NCBI GenBank assembly: GCA_020634935.1
Contig: JACKAT010000004.1
Span: forward strand, 192,972-256,971
Direction: 5' to 3'
From: Anaerolineales bacterium
Lineage (GTDB): Bacteria; Chloroflexota; Anaerolineae; 4572-78; J111
DNA length: 64,000 nucleotides
Part shown: positions 1-7,855 of the stretch, piece after piece
How the letters are laid out: each line of letters starts with the position of its first letter
How positions within the stretch are numbered: the first letter of the stretch is position 1
Notes under the pieces: model-generated
The model's database searches: none
What the model saw: only the letters and a program-made list of their open reading frames with translations
Told to the model about the DNA's origin: nothing
Position numbers and translations under genes: made by a program

Positions 1-316
1 CAATGCCGGGGATCAGGCCCGCTCCCGACGTCACCGCGCCGATAGCCCCGGTGCGCTGGCACTTCTCTCGAATAATCTTCTGGGACAATTGTTCAAGAGT
101 GGCGGTGGGGTTATCTGCTTTGAGTTGCTCAACCCGTTCTACCGCCGCTTGGAGATCAACATCGCTGACCACGTTGAAGATCATATCCACCAGCGCGTTG
201 GCTTTGGTTTCCACATCCTGGCGCACGACCGGCGGTTGGGCGTCGATCTGTTGTAAATCGTGGTCAACCGCCTCGATGATATCTTCGGCTTGGTTTTTGA
301 GGGATTTTTCTGCCAT
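1..316 (-). CDS. Partial protein, possibly EcsC-like (C-terminus beyond window)
   Basis: An open frame runs leftward from an ATG at 316 to the window edge, giving 105 residues without a stop. The visible part is helical and acidic (ADNP, EQLKAD), then reaches a Gly-rich stretch GAIGAVTSGAGLIPGI, which resembles the glycine-rich membrane-associated segment of EcsC-type proteins. That family link is a weak guess from one motif. No clear Shine-Dalgarno sequence precedes the ATG. The opposite-strand reading of this stretch has a biased, Arg/Ser-rich composition and was rejected. The gene is convergent with nothing visible and lies 54 bp from the end of the PIN-domain gene. Confidence 0.6.
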   Translation of the reverse strand, partial: MAEKSLKNQAEDIIEAVDHDLQQIDAQPPVVRQDVETKANALVDMIFNVVSDVDLQAAVERVEQLKADNPTATLEQLSQKIIREKCQRTGAIGAVTSGAGLIPGI

Positions 317-370
317 TGGGTTTCCCGTTGTTTTTAATCGCTAGAAAATGGCGCACACGTAAAATTAAGG

Positions 371-850
371 CTAAGGCTGAGTTCTCGACTCAGGTTTAGC
401 GGCCCCAAATTCTTCCAATATGAGGACTTCGATTACTGTTTCTAACCGCTTCAATTGTTTATCATTACTTACCCAGGCCGTTGCGCCGCTCACCAAGGCG
501 GTGGCTACTTGTAATGCATCAGCCGGACGTAAATTATAGTTCGCTCGTAGCTGAGCGGCTTGTCTGGCAACTTCTCGGCTGACCTCGACGATCTTCAAAT
601 GCGGAAAGTTAACCAACAAGGCTTCATATTGACGAGCGATATCCCCTCGATTAATCCGCCACGGATGAACCGTTAACTCCATCACGACGACCGTTGAAAT
701 AACCCCCACGCCTTGACCAGACTCGATATATTTCAGCACGCTGCTCGTTAAGGACAAATAGCGGGGGTTTGCTTCTAGGTGGTAGATAAAAATGCTGGTA
801 TCCAGACCAATTACCTGATGGATGGCTAATCGTTCGAGGAGATGGGCCAT
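371..850 (-). CDS. vapC: PIN-domain ribonuclease toxin of a VapBC pair
   Basis: A 159-residue PIN-domain protein, the size of VapC toxins, which are Mg2+-dependent endoribonucleases usually cutting tRNA or rRNA. The four acidic active-site positions are visible: D17 in GLDTSIFIY, E58 in VMELTVHP, D111 in RPADALQVA and D130 in SNDKQL. It overlaps the end of the upstream AbrB-type antitoxin gene by 25 bp, the usual antitoxin-first arrangement, so the two are translationally coupled. Regulation is expected from the shared promoter at about 1145-1122. The target RNA cannot be read from the sequence. Family assignment is firm; the symbol is generic. Confidence 0.92.
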   Translation of the reverse strand: MAHLLERLAIHQVIGLDTSIFIYHLEANPRYLSLTSSVLKYIESGQGVGVISTVVVMELTVHPWRINRGDIARQYEALLVNFPHLKIVEVSREVARQAAQLRANYNLRPADALQVATALVSGATAWVSNDKQLKRLETVIEVLILEEFGAAKPESRTQP

Positions 851-1083
851 GCCTCTCGTTCCTGGTCGAGATAGGTGGTGGTATCAACATTTTCCCAAAT
901 GTCTTTATGCAAACCGGACAGGTGAGCGACATAATCTTGAGGTTGGGGCAACAAAATAATCATCCCATCTTGAATATCCACCAACAGGCGGTCACCGGCT
1001 TGGATATTAAGTTCTTTCCGAGCCAAGCTAGGCAGCGCGATTTGGTAGCGATTGCTAACTTTTACGGTTATGGATTGAGTCAT
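826..1083 (-). CDS. vapB: AbrB/MazE-fold antitoxin (VapB type)
   Basis: An 85-residue protein with an N-terminal AbrB/SpoVT swapped-hairpin DNA-binding domain (about residues 5-50; SNRYQIALPSLARKEL, then AGDRLLVDI). The C-terminal third is polar (HKDIWENVDTTTYLDQE) and is the likely toxin-wrapping segment. In this family the antitoxin masks the PIN active site and, with the toxin, represses its own promoter. The start is supported by AGGAGG just upstream. A perfect inverted repeat with 8-bp arms lies 12-37 bp before the start codon and is a good operator candidate. Confidence 0.92.
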   Translation of the reverse strand: MTQSITVKVSNRYQIALPSLARKELNIQAGDRLLVDIQDGMIILLPQPQDYVAHLSGLHKDIWENVDTTTYLDQEREAWPISSND

Positions 1084-1094
1084 TGCCCCTCCTG

Positions 1095-1150
1095 CAAAGC
1101 AATTAAATACATTTGCTTTGTATTGTAGCGTTCCTCAAGTGATTAACCAA
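1095..1150 (-). promoter_or_regulatory. vapBC promoter and inverted-repeat operator
   Basis: Reading the minus strand, TTGGTT (1150-1145), a 17-bp spacer and TACAAT (1127-1122) form a good sigma-70-type promoter. Immediately downstream, CAAAGCAA at 1095-1102 and TTGCTTTG at 1113-1120 are a perfect inverted repeat with a 10-bp spacer, covering the expected transcription start and the region before the AGGAGG ribosome-binding site. Binding here by the VapBC complex would block initiation; that role is inferred from position. Confidence 0.7.
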
Positions 1151-1681
1151 ATTAACAGCAAGTTTCATCTCTTTGACCCAATTTCTCAGAAAGCCGCCAA
1201 TAACTAAATTAGCCGGCCACGACACGCTGTCTTCCATCAAATTACCGCTAACGATTGATCATCGTAAGTTCATTACGCTTTACGTTGCATCCGGTCAGAA
1301 GTTGCAAAATCGTTGTTGTTTCTGTCAAATTTTATACCGTTAGAGGTTACGCCGTTAGAGATTAGCCCGCCCACAGGGAGGGACTTGGCTGGTCCTCCCC
1401 TTTTGGGGAGATTTAGAGGGGGGCTAAACAGGTCAACCGCGTAAGTCATAACCGTGTTAATTATAACCATAAAACGCCCCTTGCCTAATAAAATTTTTCG
1501 GATTTATGCAGCAGACCCGGTGACTGGCCCTCTATCGCTGTCATTGCCGCGTTGTATTCCCCCCAGCGTTCTCAATTTGAGCCAAAGCGCAGTCGCCTGA
1601 GTAATTACCGATGCGAGTTGTCAATTGACGGTGTCCGCTCACGTCACCGTCGTTTTTTCCGCCGGATTCGAGGCGTTTCCC

Positions 1682-1880
1682 ACTAAAAACGCCATGTTTC
1701 CAACGTAACATGCGTCTTCGCCAACTTTTGCTTCATTTTTCCAACGTAGACCACGTCTTTCCCAACTTTTGCTTCATTTTTCCAACGTAGACCACGTCTT
1801 TCCCAACTTTTGCTTCATTTTTCCAACGTAGGCCACATCTTTTTCAACTTTTGCTTCATTTTTCCAGCGTAAGACCAGGC
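1682..1880 (+). repeat. Tandem array, 41-bp unit, about 4.5 copies
   Basis: Copies beginning AACTTTTGCTTCATTTTTCC start at 1723, 1764, 1805 and 1846, exactly 41 bp apart, with a diverged partial copy before them (from about 1682). The first two full copies are identical; the later ones carry substitutions. The last copy runs into the palindrome at 1872. Confidence 0.93.
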
Positions 1881-1905
1881 GTTTTTAGCTAAAAACGCCT
1901 GGTCT
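1872..1905. repeat. Perfect 34-bp palindrome
   Basis: The two 17-nt halves (AGACCAGGCGTTTTTAG and its exact complement) are perfect and meet without a spacer. It sits at the end of the 41-bp array. No T-run follows, so it is not a typical terminator. It could be a cruciform, an RNA processing structure or a repeat boundary. Confidence 0.9.
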
Positions 1906-1919
1906 ACAAGGGATTCACC

Positions 1920-2015
1920 GGCCTCGCCGCCGCGAGGCACCTCTATTTCCCGGCTGAAGCGGCCTCGCCGCCGCGAAGCGCCTCTATTTCCCGGCTGAAG
2001 CGGCCTCGCCGCCGC
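1920..2015 (+). repeat. Second tandem array, 41-bp period, GC-rich
   Basis: GGCCTCGCCGCCGCGA begins at 1920, 1961 and 2002, again 41 bp apart, giving about 2.3 copies. Its sequence is unrelated to the A/T-rich array just upstream, yet the period is the same. Confidence 0.9.
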
Positions 2016-2355
2016 CTACCCCTGCTATTGCTCCGATTCACCGCCCTCGGCCGTGCCAGAGACCCCTATTGACCGGTTGCCGCGCCCTTGGCCCTGAAAC
2101 TGCCCTGGCTTTAGCCCGGCCAACGTCGGCGGCGCTGCGGCTCGGCCGGTGACAATGCTTCATCCCCCTAATCCCTACTACCTACCCCCTACTCCCTCAC
2201 CGTGGTAACATTTTGCCTGAGTAGAGAGTAGTCCTATTGAAAACGGTTAGGATTTGGGTGATAATAGTTGAGAAATGTTGAAAAAATGAGATTTGATGCG
2301 TAATAAAATCGGTTGGGTAAGTTGATCTAATCATAATTGGACTGCTGCACAAAAA

Positions 2356-2386
2356 ACCCGGCTTACCAGAGGGCAGCAAGCCGGGT
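2356..2386 (-). terminator. Intrinsic terminator of the 52-residue protein gene
   Basis: ACCCGGCTT (2356-2364) pairs with AAGCCGGGT (2378-2386); on the minus strand the stem is followed directly by TTTTTT. It lies 23 bp beyond the stop codon at 2409. A CTTTC tract on the other side may allow weaker function in the + direction. Confidence 0.85.
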
Positions 2387-2408
2387 CTTTCTTTTCTGCC
2401 TGATGGGG

Positions 2409-2567
2409 CTAGTGACTAAGGTTGGGACTGGGGCGCTGGGCTTCTAATTTGGTCAGCCGCTGATCATGCGTTCGTAACCACAGTAATATTTTGCCGATGG
2501 CTTGTTCGACGGTGATCTGGCCGGTTTCCCACAGCTTGATCACTTGCTCAATCGGTTCAACGGTCAT
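2409..2567 (-). CDS. Small hypothetical protein, 52 residues
   Basis: The start is the ATG at 2567, because AAAGGAGG lies 9 nt before it; the frame continues upstream but that extension would put the ribosome-binding site inside the gene. The product starts MTVEPIEQVIKLWETG and reads as two amphipathic helices, with a conserved-looking EQAIGKILLWLRTHDQRLTKLE core and a polar tail. No function is recognised. Helical adaptor or antitoxin-like roles are possible but not supported by any specific motif. A clear terminator follows, which argues that the gene is expressed. Confidence 0.65.
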   Translation of the reverse strand: MTVEPIEQVIKLWETGQITVEQAIGKILLWLRTHDQRLTKLEAQRPSPNLSH

Positions 2568-2884
2568 TGGCCTGCCTCCTTTCTGATAGATTTTGCCAAT
2601 AAAACGGCCACCCCCAACCCAATAGGTCAAAGATGGCCGCACCGTTTACCGAATCACCATGTGTCGTGTAAAATACTCGCAGCCCTCCAGACTGTGCTCG
2701 CAGTTTGAGGGGTTAGCCGCCTTTAGGTGTTCGCAGCACCTGGGGGCGGCGCGTTTTCAATTGGTTGGCGAAATAATACACCACCGGTGGAATCGTTGTC
2801 AAAAAAGTGACCGAATGTTGAATTGTTGTGAGAGACGAGCCTATCGGGTCCGTCATCAAAAAGGCGATAGGCATAATGAGCCTA

Positions 2885-3025
2885 AGAAACTGTTTTAAAA
2901 GTCTTCAAGGGTCCACAGATAAACCCAGATGGTCACAGATATGATCAAAATTGAGATAAAAATCTGTGAGTATCAGTGTAAATCTGTGGACAACTCTAAA
3001 AACCCCCACTTTTAAAACAGCTTCT
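2885..3025. repeat. Palindromic miniature element, about 141 bp
   Basis: Terminal inverted repeats CTGTTTTAAAAGT (2890-2902) and its complement (3008-3020) extend to 18 bp with one mismatch. Inside are nested inverted pairs: GTCCACAGAT (2911-2920) with ATCTGTGGAC (2982-2991), and TCACAGAT (2933-2940) with ATCTGTGA (2962-2969). It has no coding capacity. Only one copy is in this window. Confidence 0.75.
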
Positions 3026-3033
3026 AAATATTG

Positions 3034-3170
3034 GGTAAGCGTTCAGCTATCAGCCGTCAGCTTTAACCATAATGACGACCTTTGGGTCATCATGACCGGC
3101 TTTTGAAACCCCATATTGGCCGGAACAGGCCAAAAGCTGATAGCTGATAGCTAAGAGCTGAACGCTTACC
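3034..3170. repeat. Miniature element with AGCTGAACGCTTACC ends
   Basis: GGTAAGCGTTCAGCT (3034-3048) is exactly complementary to 3156-3170. Internally there is an ATGACGACC/GGTCATCAT hairpin and AGCTGATAG motifs. The same ends, diverged, bound the larger island at 10577-11006, so this is a repeat family. It abuts the GTG start of the gene at 3194. Confidence 0.75.
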
Positions 3171-3193
3171 ATATTTGAAAAACGGAGCAACCC

Positions 3194-3769
3194 GTGAACG
3201 ATCTATCACCCCTCTTCGAGCAAATCAAGCAGCTTTCCGGCGACAGCCAGGCCAAATTAGCCGAGTATGTGGCTTTTTTGCAATGGCAAGAAGCCCGGCT
3301 AGCCCATTCGACTGCCACCCGTTGGAGTTTTAGCTTTATCGAAGCCTTCAACCAAGCCTCTCGCCAAGCCACCATCGATCCGGCCGGGATGGATATCAAA
3401 ATGGCCCCGGCGGTGGTCGGTGGCCACAGTCAGCCGGCCTTATGGGCGCACCCGCCGGTCGTCGGTCAGGCCGTGATTGAATATTACGTGCCTATTCCGG
3501 CGCAGGTGAGCGATATCCGGCTGGACCTGGCGTTTGGCATTCGGGATGGGGCGCAGATTGCTGAAGACAACTTGGTGGCGTTTGGGGTTAAAGTCAACGG
3601 CATGCGGGTGTGGGGCCAGCAAAGCAATGCGCGAGTTTGGCAGGAGGTGTCTGTGCCTGTGACCCTGACTGCCGGCGATGTCGTTCGCTTTGAGTTCACT
3701 ACCGAGGCGCTGGGTCGCCATGAATGGACTTGGGCGGTGTGGGGCAACCCGGAGTTGACCGGGCTATAG
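3194..3769 (+). CDS. Hypothetical two-part protein
   Basis: 191 residues with a GTG start, chosen because GGAG (3184-3187) lies just upstream. The first 45 residues (LFEQIKQLSGDSQAKLAEYV) look like the short helical region of DUF2281-type antitoxin-like proteins. The remainder (about 75-190) is a beta-rich, Gly/Val/Trp-containing domain, for example VIEYYVPIPAQVSDIRLDLA and HEWTWAVWGNPELTGL, resembling a carbohydrate- or ligand-binding beta-sandwich. No signal peptide is visible, so the product is probably cytosolic. Function is unknown. Its stop lies tail-to-tail against the nucleoside-kinase gene, overlapping by 6 bp. Confidence 0.75.
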   Translation: MNDLSPLFEQIKQLSGDSQAKLAEYVAFLQWQEARLAHSTATRWSFSFIEAFNQASRQATIDPAGMDIKMAPAVVGGHSQPALWAHPPVVGQAVIEYYVPIPAQVSDIRLDLAFGIRDGAQIAEDNLVAFGVKVNGMRVWGQQSNARVWQEVSVPVTLTAGDVVRFEFTTEALGRHEWTWAVWGNPELTGL

Positions 3770-5476
3770 CTTTTCGCCCGGCTTGTAGGTTCGCAGCACC
3801 GAGCCGCCGATAAACTCCCGCAGCAGCGAATTATCCGGCACCAAATCCGAGGCGCATGGCTCGAACCACTGCAAAAATGAGAGCAGCCGTTTGGCTTCGA
3901 TATGCTCCAATTTGCCCGGTTCGATTTGCAGCAGCAGCGGTTCGACCAGCGGCTTCATCACGGCCAATTCGTAAACCAGCGCCGAGTTGAACATGATATC
4001 GGCGTTTTCTTGATAAGGGAAAATCCAGGTGTACTCGCCCTGGCGTACCTTGGGCCAGCGCAAAATGGTATCTTTGGCGGTGTAGCCGCGATGCCGGGCG
4101 TCGCGGATGATGCGGCGGATGAGCCGGGTGTCGGTGGTGGGGATGCGGTTGTGCCGGTCGAGGTTGAGCTGGGTGATGGCCGACACGTATACTCGAAAAA
4201 TCTTTTCGGCCGGCAGTTCGGTCACCAACTCCGGGTTCATGCCGTGAATGCCTTCGATCAAAATCATGTGCTCGTTGCTGATCGAGATCGTTTCCCCCGG
4301 CTCGTTGTGGCCGGTGAAGAAATTGTATTGCGGCATCGTCACCGAGCCGCCCTGCATCAACTCTAACAACGTTTTGTTAAACAGCCCCAAATTGAGGGCG
4401 TATAGGCTCTCGTAGTCGAAATCGCCGTCTTCGTCGCGAGGCGTCTCATGACGGTTGACAAAAAAGTCGTCGAGCGCGACAGCCATGGGCCGAATGCCGT
4501 GCGCCAGTAGTTGGATCGCCAGCCGCTTGCTGAATGTTGTTTTCCCGGCCGACGACGGGCCGGAAATCAAGACCAGTTTGACCCGGTGTCGAACGGAGGC
4601 AATCAAGGTGGCAATTTGGGCAATCCGTTGTTCTTGCAGCGCCTCGGCCACCAAAATCGTTTCCAGCATATCACCGGTTCTAACGACCTCGTTCAATTTG
4701 CCGACACTGCGAATGCCCAGCTTGCGCATCCATGTTCCATACTCATCGAAAACGTTGATCAGTTTGGGATAATTAACACGGGGTTGCAGTTCATTGGGCC
4801 AATTGATACGGGGATAACGCAGCACAAATCCCTTATAATAGGGGTCTAGGGCAAAAATCCTCAGGTACCCGGTCGAGGGGACCTTATAGCCGTGCATATA
4901 CCCCCTAAAATTTCCCAACTTATAGGTGGTCAAGTAAGATTTGCGGCGAGCCTTAAGCAAATTTAAGCGGCTATTGGCGCCGCTGGCTTCAAAGATTTTC
5001 TTGGCGTCTTCAACCGGGATGCGCTCTTTGACAATCGGCGCGTTTTCCTGAACCAATTCCCACATCCGGGTTTCGATGTTCTTAAGCTCCGGTTCGGTGA
5101 AGGGGGGCCGGTCTTCGACCTCACAATATAACCCGCCAAAATTCAAGCCGTAATCGATGGTGATTTTGACATCCGGAAACAGTTCGGCGGCCACAGCCAC
5201 CAGCAAAAAGGCCAGCGAACGCCGATAAACTCGCATGCCGTCGCCGTCGGCCAAGGTCAGGACATGGACGTTCAAATCCCGGTTGGCGTGGTAGGTCAAC
5301 TCCCTAATCTCGCCCTCAACCAGGCAAGCAACCGGGATTGGCTCCGGGGGAAAATTGGCGGCTTTGACAAAGGTTTCGATAGTGGTATTGAGCGGTCCTT
5401 CCAGAACCTGACCATTGCTAAATTTGATCTGAGCCGTTGTTCGCGGCTGAGAAGGGAAAATTTGTGGTTGACTCAT
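3764..5476 (-). CDS. TGS-domain nucleoside (uridine-type) kinase
   Basis: 570 residues. The N-terminus (about 15-80) is a TGS-like ubiquitin-fold domain; residues about 80-250 resemble the threonyl/alanyl-tRNA synthetase second-additional domain (VEDRPPFTEPELKNIE), without synthetase catalytic motifs. A phosphoribulokinase/uridine-kinase domain begins near 300, with P-loop GPSSAGKT (306-313), DDFFVNR, and EGIHGMNPEL as the Walker B-like region. Proteins of this architecture are annotated as nucleoside kinases that phosphorylate uridine or related nucleosides with ATP; the exact substrate is not readable here. The start at 5476 has only a weak ribosome-binding site. The gene appears monocistronic. 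Confidence 0.85.
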   Translation of the reverse strand: MSQPQIFPSQPRTTAQIKFSNGQVLEGPLNTTIETFVKAANFPPEPIPVACLVEGEIRELTYHANRDLNVHVLTLADGDGMRVYRRSLAFLLVAVAAELFPDVKITIDYGLNFGGLYCEVEDRPPFTEPELKNIETRMWELVQENAPIVKERIPVEDAKKIFEASGANSRLNLLKARRKSYLTTYKLGNFRGYMHGYKVPSTGYLRIFALDPYYKGFVLRYPRINWPNELQPRVNYPKLINVFDEYGTWMRKLGIRSVGKLNEVVRTGDMLETILVAEALQEQRIAQIATLIASVRHRVKLVLISGPSSAGKTTFSKRLAIQLLAHGIRPMAVALDDFFVNRHETPRDEDGDFDYESLYALNLGLFNKTLLELMQGGSVTMPQYNFFTGHNEPGETISISNEHMILIEGIHGMNPELVTELPAEKIFRVYVSAITQLNLDRHNRIPTTDTRLIRRIIRDARHRGYTAKDTILRWPKVRQGEYTWIFPYQENADIMFNSALVYELAVMKPLVEPLLLQIEPGKLEHIEAKRLLSFLQWFEPCASDLVPDNSLLREFIGGSVLRTYKPGEKL

Positions 5477-5531
5477 AGGATAGACTCAAGGGTGGCTATG
5501 AAATACAAAGCTGATCAATAGATGCGGGGGA

Positions 5532-5591
5532 TTAGAGATTAGGAGATTGGGAGATTCTTACAGCCAATCTCCCAATCTCCTAATCTCCTAA
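5532..5591. repeat. Micro-repeat hairpin overlapping the end of the M42 peptidase gene
   Basis: A 25-nt arm (5532-5556) built of GATTAGGAGATTGGGA-type units pairs with 5566-5591 with a single bulge and a 9-nt loop. The right arm encodes the last residues (Leu-Gly-Asp) and the stop codon of the minus-strand gene ending at 5580. It probably also stops transcription or protects the 3' end. Confidence 0.8.
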
Positions 5592-6581
5592 GTTAGCCGG
5601 ACTTTTGAGTAGGGCCAACAATAATTTTACAGCATTTTCAACATCGTTGGTGCTAACCATTTCGGAGGGAGTGTGAATGTGGCGGCACGGAATAGAGAGC
5701 GCGCCGGCAGCGCTGCCTTCGCGAGCTAACTGCATCGCTTGCGCATCGGTTGAACCGAGCGTGAGAATTTCCATTTGGTAAGGAATGTCGTTGGCCTGGG
5801 CCGTCTCGACCATCCAATTTTTGAGGCCAGGATGGGCCAGCATGCCGCTGTCCATCACTTTGATGGCCGGACCTGCGCCCAATTTGACCTCAAAATGCTT
5901 ACGCTCCGGTACGTCGCCGCTGTCGGTCACATCGATGGCGATTGAGACATCGGGATGAACTTTGTAAGCAGCGGTCATCGCCCCCCGGGTACCGACTTCT
6001 TCCTGCACCGTAAAAACAAAATGCAGTTCGTGAGGCGTCTGGTCAAGCTGCTTCAGGGTTTCAACCAAAATAGCACAGCCAATGCGATCATCCAAACTTT
6101 TGGCGACCATCACCTGGCCTAAGTCCACAAACGGGCGTTGAAAAGCCGCCACGTCGCCCACGCGCACCGGTATATCGGCTTTACCGGTAGCGCCAAAATC
6201 CAGATAGAGCGATTTGTGAGAGTGGTCCACCCCATCATGGCGGGGCCAATTTTCCACGTTAATCACACCCAACGCTCCGTTAGTAAACAGCGCCCGGTTG
6301 CCGATTAAGGTATCTGGCCAGACAGCGCCCAACTTGGTAAAACGCGCAAACCCCTTGTCACTCACATAGGAGACCATTAGGCCGATCTCGTCCATGTGGG
6401 CGGCCAGCATAATTTTGAGGCCCTCGCCAGCGCCCTTCTTAACTGCGTGCAAATTACCCAACGGATCAATTTCGACCGAATCGGCCACCGTTGAAATTTG
6501 TTCGCGAATGATTTCGCGTACCGCCTGTTCGTAACCCGGCGGGCCGTAGGCTTCGGTCAAGGCTTTAATAAGATCTTTCAT
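5580..6581 (-). CDS. M42-family metallo-aminopeptidase
   Basis: 333 residues, the normal length of M42 (glutamyl aminopeptidase, CelM/FrvX-like) enzymes: cytosolic di-zinc exopeptidases that form large tetrahedral assemblies. Visible motifs are AAHMDEIGLMV with metal ligand H62 and D64, SLDDRIGCAIL (bridging Asp), FTVQEEVGTRGA (catalytic and ligand Glu pair), IDVTDSGD, and the C-terminal CRHIHTPSEM His. The ATG has GGGAG upstream (TGGGAGTTGACATG). A second M42 gene lies 64 bp upstream on the same strand, so the two may form mixed complexes or differ in residue preference. The C-terminal three residues come from the micro-repeat hairpin. Confidence 0.93.
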   Translation of the reverse strand: MKDLIKALTEAYGPPGYEQAVREIIREQISTVADSVEIDPLGNLHAVKKGAGEGLKIMLAAHMDEIGLMVSYVSDKGFARFTKLGAVWPDTLIGNRALFTNGALGVINVENWPRHDGVDHSHKSLYLDFGATGKADIPVRVGDVAAFQRPFVDLGQVMVAKSLDDRIGCAILVETLKQLDQTPHELHFVFTVQEEVGTRGAMTAAYKVHPDVSIAIDVTDSGDVPERKHFEVKLGAGPAIKVMDSGMLAHPGLKNWMVETAQANDIPYQMEILTLGSTDAQAMQLAREGSAAGALSIPCRHIHTPSEMVSTNDVENAVKLLLALLKSPANLGD

Positions 6582-6645
6582 GTCAACTCCCAGGTCTAGT
6601 CTTCCAGTTCCAGTTTGGCCCGCACAAAATTGCGAACCGTGGTCA

Positions 6646-7698
6646 TCACTTCACCGGTAATTTTTGTAATACCGCTGTCATCAACTTTACCGTATTCCAA
6701 AAATCGGTCAAATCCAAAACGGCCGCTGGGGCATGGATGTAACGGGCCGGGACGCTGACTACCGCCGACGGCACGCCCTCGCGGATGGTGTGGACCGCGC
6801 CGGCGTCTGTACCGCCGATGCCGGGCCGTTTGAACTGGTAAGGCAGCCCTGCGGCCTCGGCCGTTTCGATCAGCAAATCGACCAGCTTACGATCGGCAAT
6901 GAACGAGCGATCCATAACTGTGATGGCCGGGCCGTCACCCAGGCGAGGGATGCCCTCATCGGCTTCGTCGCTCTGGCGCGGGAGATCATCGGCGGCGGTA
7001 CACTCTAGAATAAAGGCCAGATCGGGCTTGACTGCATAAGCCGCCACTTGGGCCCCCCGCGAACCGATCTCCTCCTGCACTGTAAAAACAGCGACCAAAT
7101 CGACTGGATAATCGCCCTTAAGCAGGTCAACCAGCACCGCGCAGCCGGCCCGATCATCAAAGGCTTTGCCTTTGACCCGCCCGGTATCCGGCGAGACTTC
7201 ATTGGGCTGGCCGCCCAAATAACCAAACTCCGTGGCAAATGTGGCAAAATCCCCCACATTTACCTGACCATTTGAGCCGCTGTTGGCGCCAATATCGATC
7301 GACATCGAGTCGATACTGCCCACCGTATGGCGATCGCCGCGTTTCACCAAATGCACCGGCTTAAGACCGATCACCCCCGGCACGCGATCCTGGCCAACAA
7401 CAACAGCCTTACCCAGCAAAATACGGCGATCAAAACCACCGATCGGCTTAAATTTCAATAGGCCGCTGCCCTTGATCTCCGAGATCATAAAACCCACTTC
7501 ATCCATGTGGGCGGTGACCATTACTTTAAGCGGCGTAGCCTCTGTCTCTATTCGGCGGCGGCGCGTTATAAACAAGTTGCCCATCGTATCGATGCGCCAC
7601 GAGTCGGCGTAATCTTTCACCGCCTCTACAATAATTTTGCGGACTTCGCCCTCAACGCTCGACACGCCGAAGGCGTTAGATAGTTCTTCTAAAATCAT
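6646..7698 (-). CDS. M42-family metallo-aminopeptidase (paralogue)
   Basis: 350 residues. It carries the same motif series: VTAHMDEVGFMI, AFDDRAGCAVLVD, FTVQEEIGSRGAQ, ECTAADD, PGIGGTDAGAV and PARYIHAPAAVLD. Compared with the downstream paralogue it has a longer segment between about 235 and 250 (DDLPRQSDEADEG). The two genes run in the same direction with 64 bp between them and are probably co-transcribed. That spacer contains an out-of-frame continuation (MTTVRNFVRAKLELED, ending at 6598) that could be a relic of a longer C-terminus. Substrate preference cannot be read from the sequence. Confidence 0.93.
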   Translation of the reverse strand: MILEELSNAFGVSSVEGEVRKIIVEAVKDYADSWRIDTMGNLFITRRRRIETEATPLKVMVTAHMDEVGFMISEIKGSGLLKFKPIGGFDRRILLGKAVVVGQDRVPGVIGLKPVHLVKRGDRHTVGSIDSMSIDIGANSGSNGQVNVGDFATFATEFGYLGGQPNEVSPDTGRVKGKAFDDRAGCAVLVDLLKGDYPVDLVAVFTVQEEIGSRGAQVAAYAVKPDLAFILECTAADDLPRQSDEADEGIPRLGDGPAITVMDRSFIADRKLVDLLIETAEAAGLPYQFKRPGIGGTDAGAVHTIREGVPSAVVSVPARYIHAPAAVLDLTDFWNTVKLMTAVLQKLPVK

Positions 7699-7759
7699 GG
7701 GTTAATCCTGCGAAATTTGATCCGTGGAACGGGGGACATAGTGCGTAAACCTAAGCCGC

Positions 7760-7855
7760 ATTTCTAACCCCTACTTCCCCATTCGTTAACTCCAACTCAT
7801 TAACGATCTAACTCCAAAAACTCCCTAACTCTAAAAACCCCTCAACTCCCCAACT
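7760..7855. repeat. Micro-repeat patch (AACTCC/CTCTAA units)
   Basis: Degenerate short units such as TTAACTCCAACTC and CCCTAACTCTAAAAACCCC fill the interval after the FHA gene. On the minus strand they also encode the last codons (Val-Glu-Leu-Gly-Ser) and the stop of that gene. No strong self-complementary arm is present here, unlike the similar patches at 5532 and 54924. Confidence 0.65.

Larger units (their letters stand above)
1151..2355. other. Gene-free, repeat-rich stretch
   Basis: About 1.2 kb in which no reading frame has convincing composition, ribosome-binding site or family resemblance. It holds a hairpin-forming C/G-rich segment near 1390-1425, an array of 41-bp repeats (1682-1880), a perfect 34-bp palindrome (1872-1905), a second unrelated array with the same 41-bp period (1920-2015), a GC-rich block (2040-2160) and a CCTA/CTCC micro-repeat patch (2163-2200). 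Base composition swings sharply between blocks, suggesting accumulated mobile or repeat DNA. Confidence 0.7.

Noticed and set aside
3..344. 113-residue reading frame on the + strand
   Set aside because: It is antisense to an open frame with natural composition on the minus strand (1-316), and its own product is Arg/Ser/Trp-rich without a family look.
1273..1470. 65-residue minus-strand frame (contains LNLPKRGGPAKSLPVGG)
   Set aside because: This peptide is the usual translation of a common non-coding hairpin repeat; no ribosome-binding site.
2197..2379. 60-residue minus-strand frame
   Set aside because: Its start region lies within the terminator hairpin at 2356-2386; it has no coding character.
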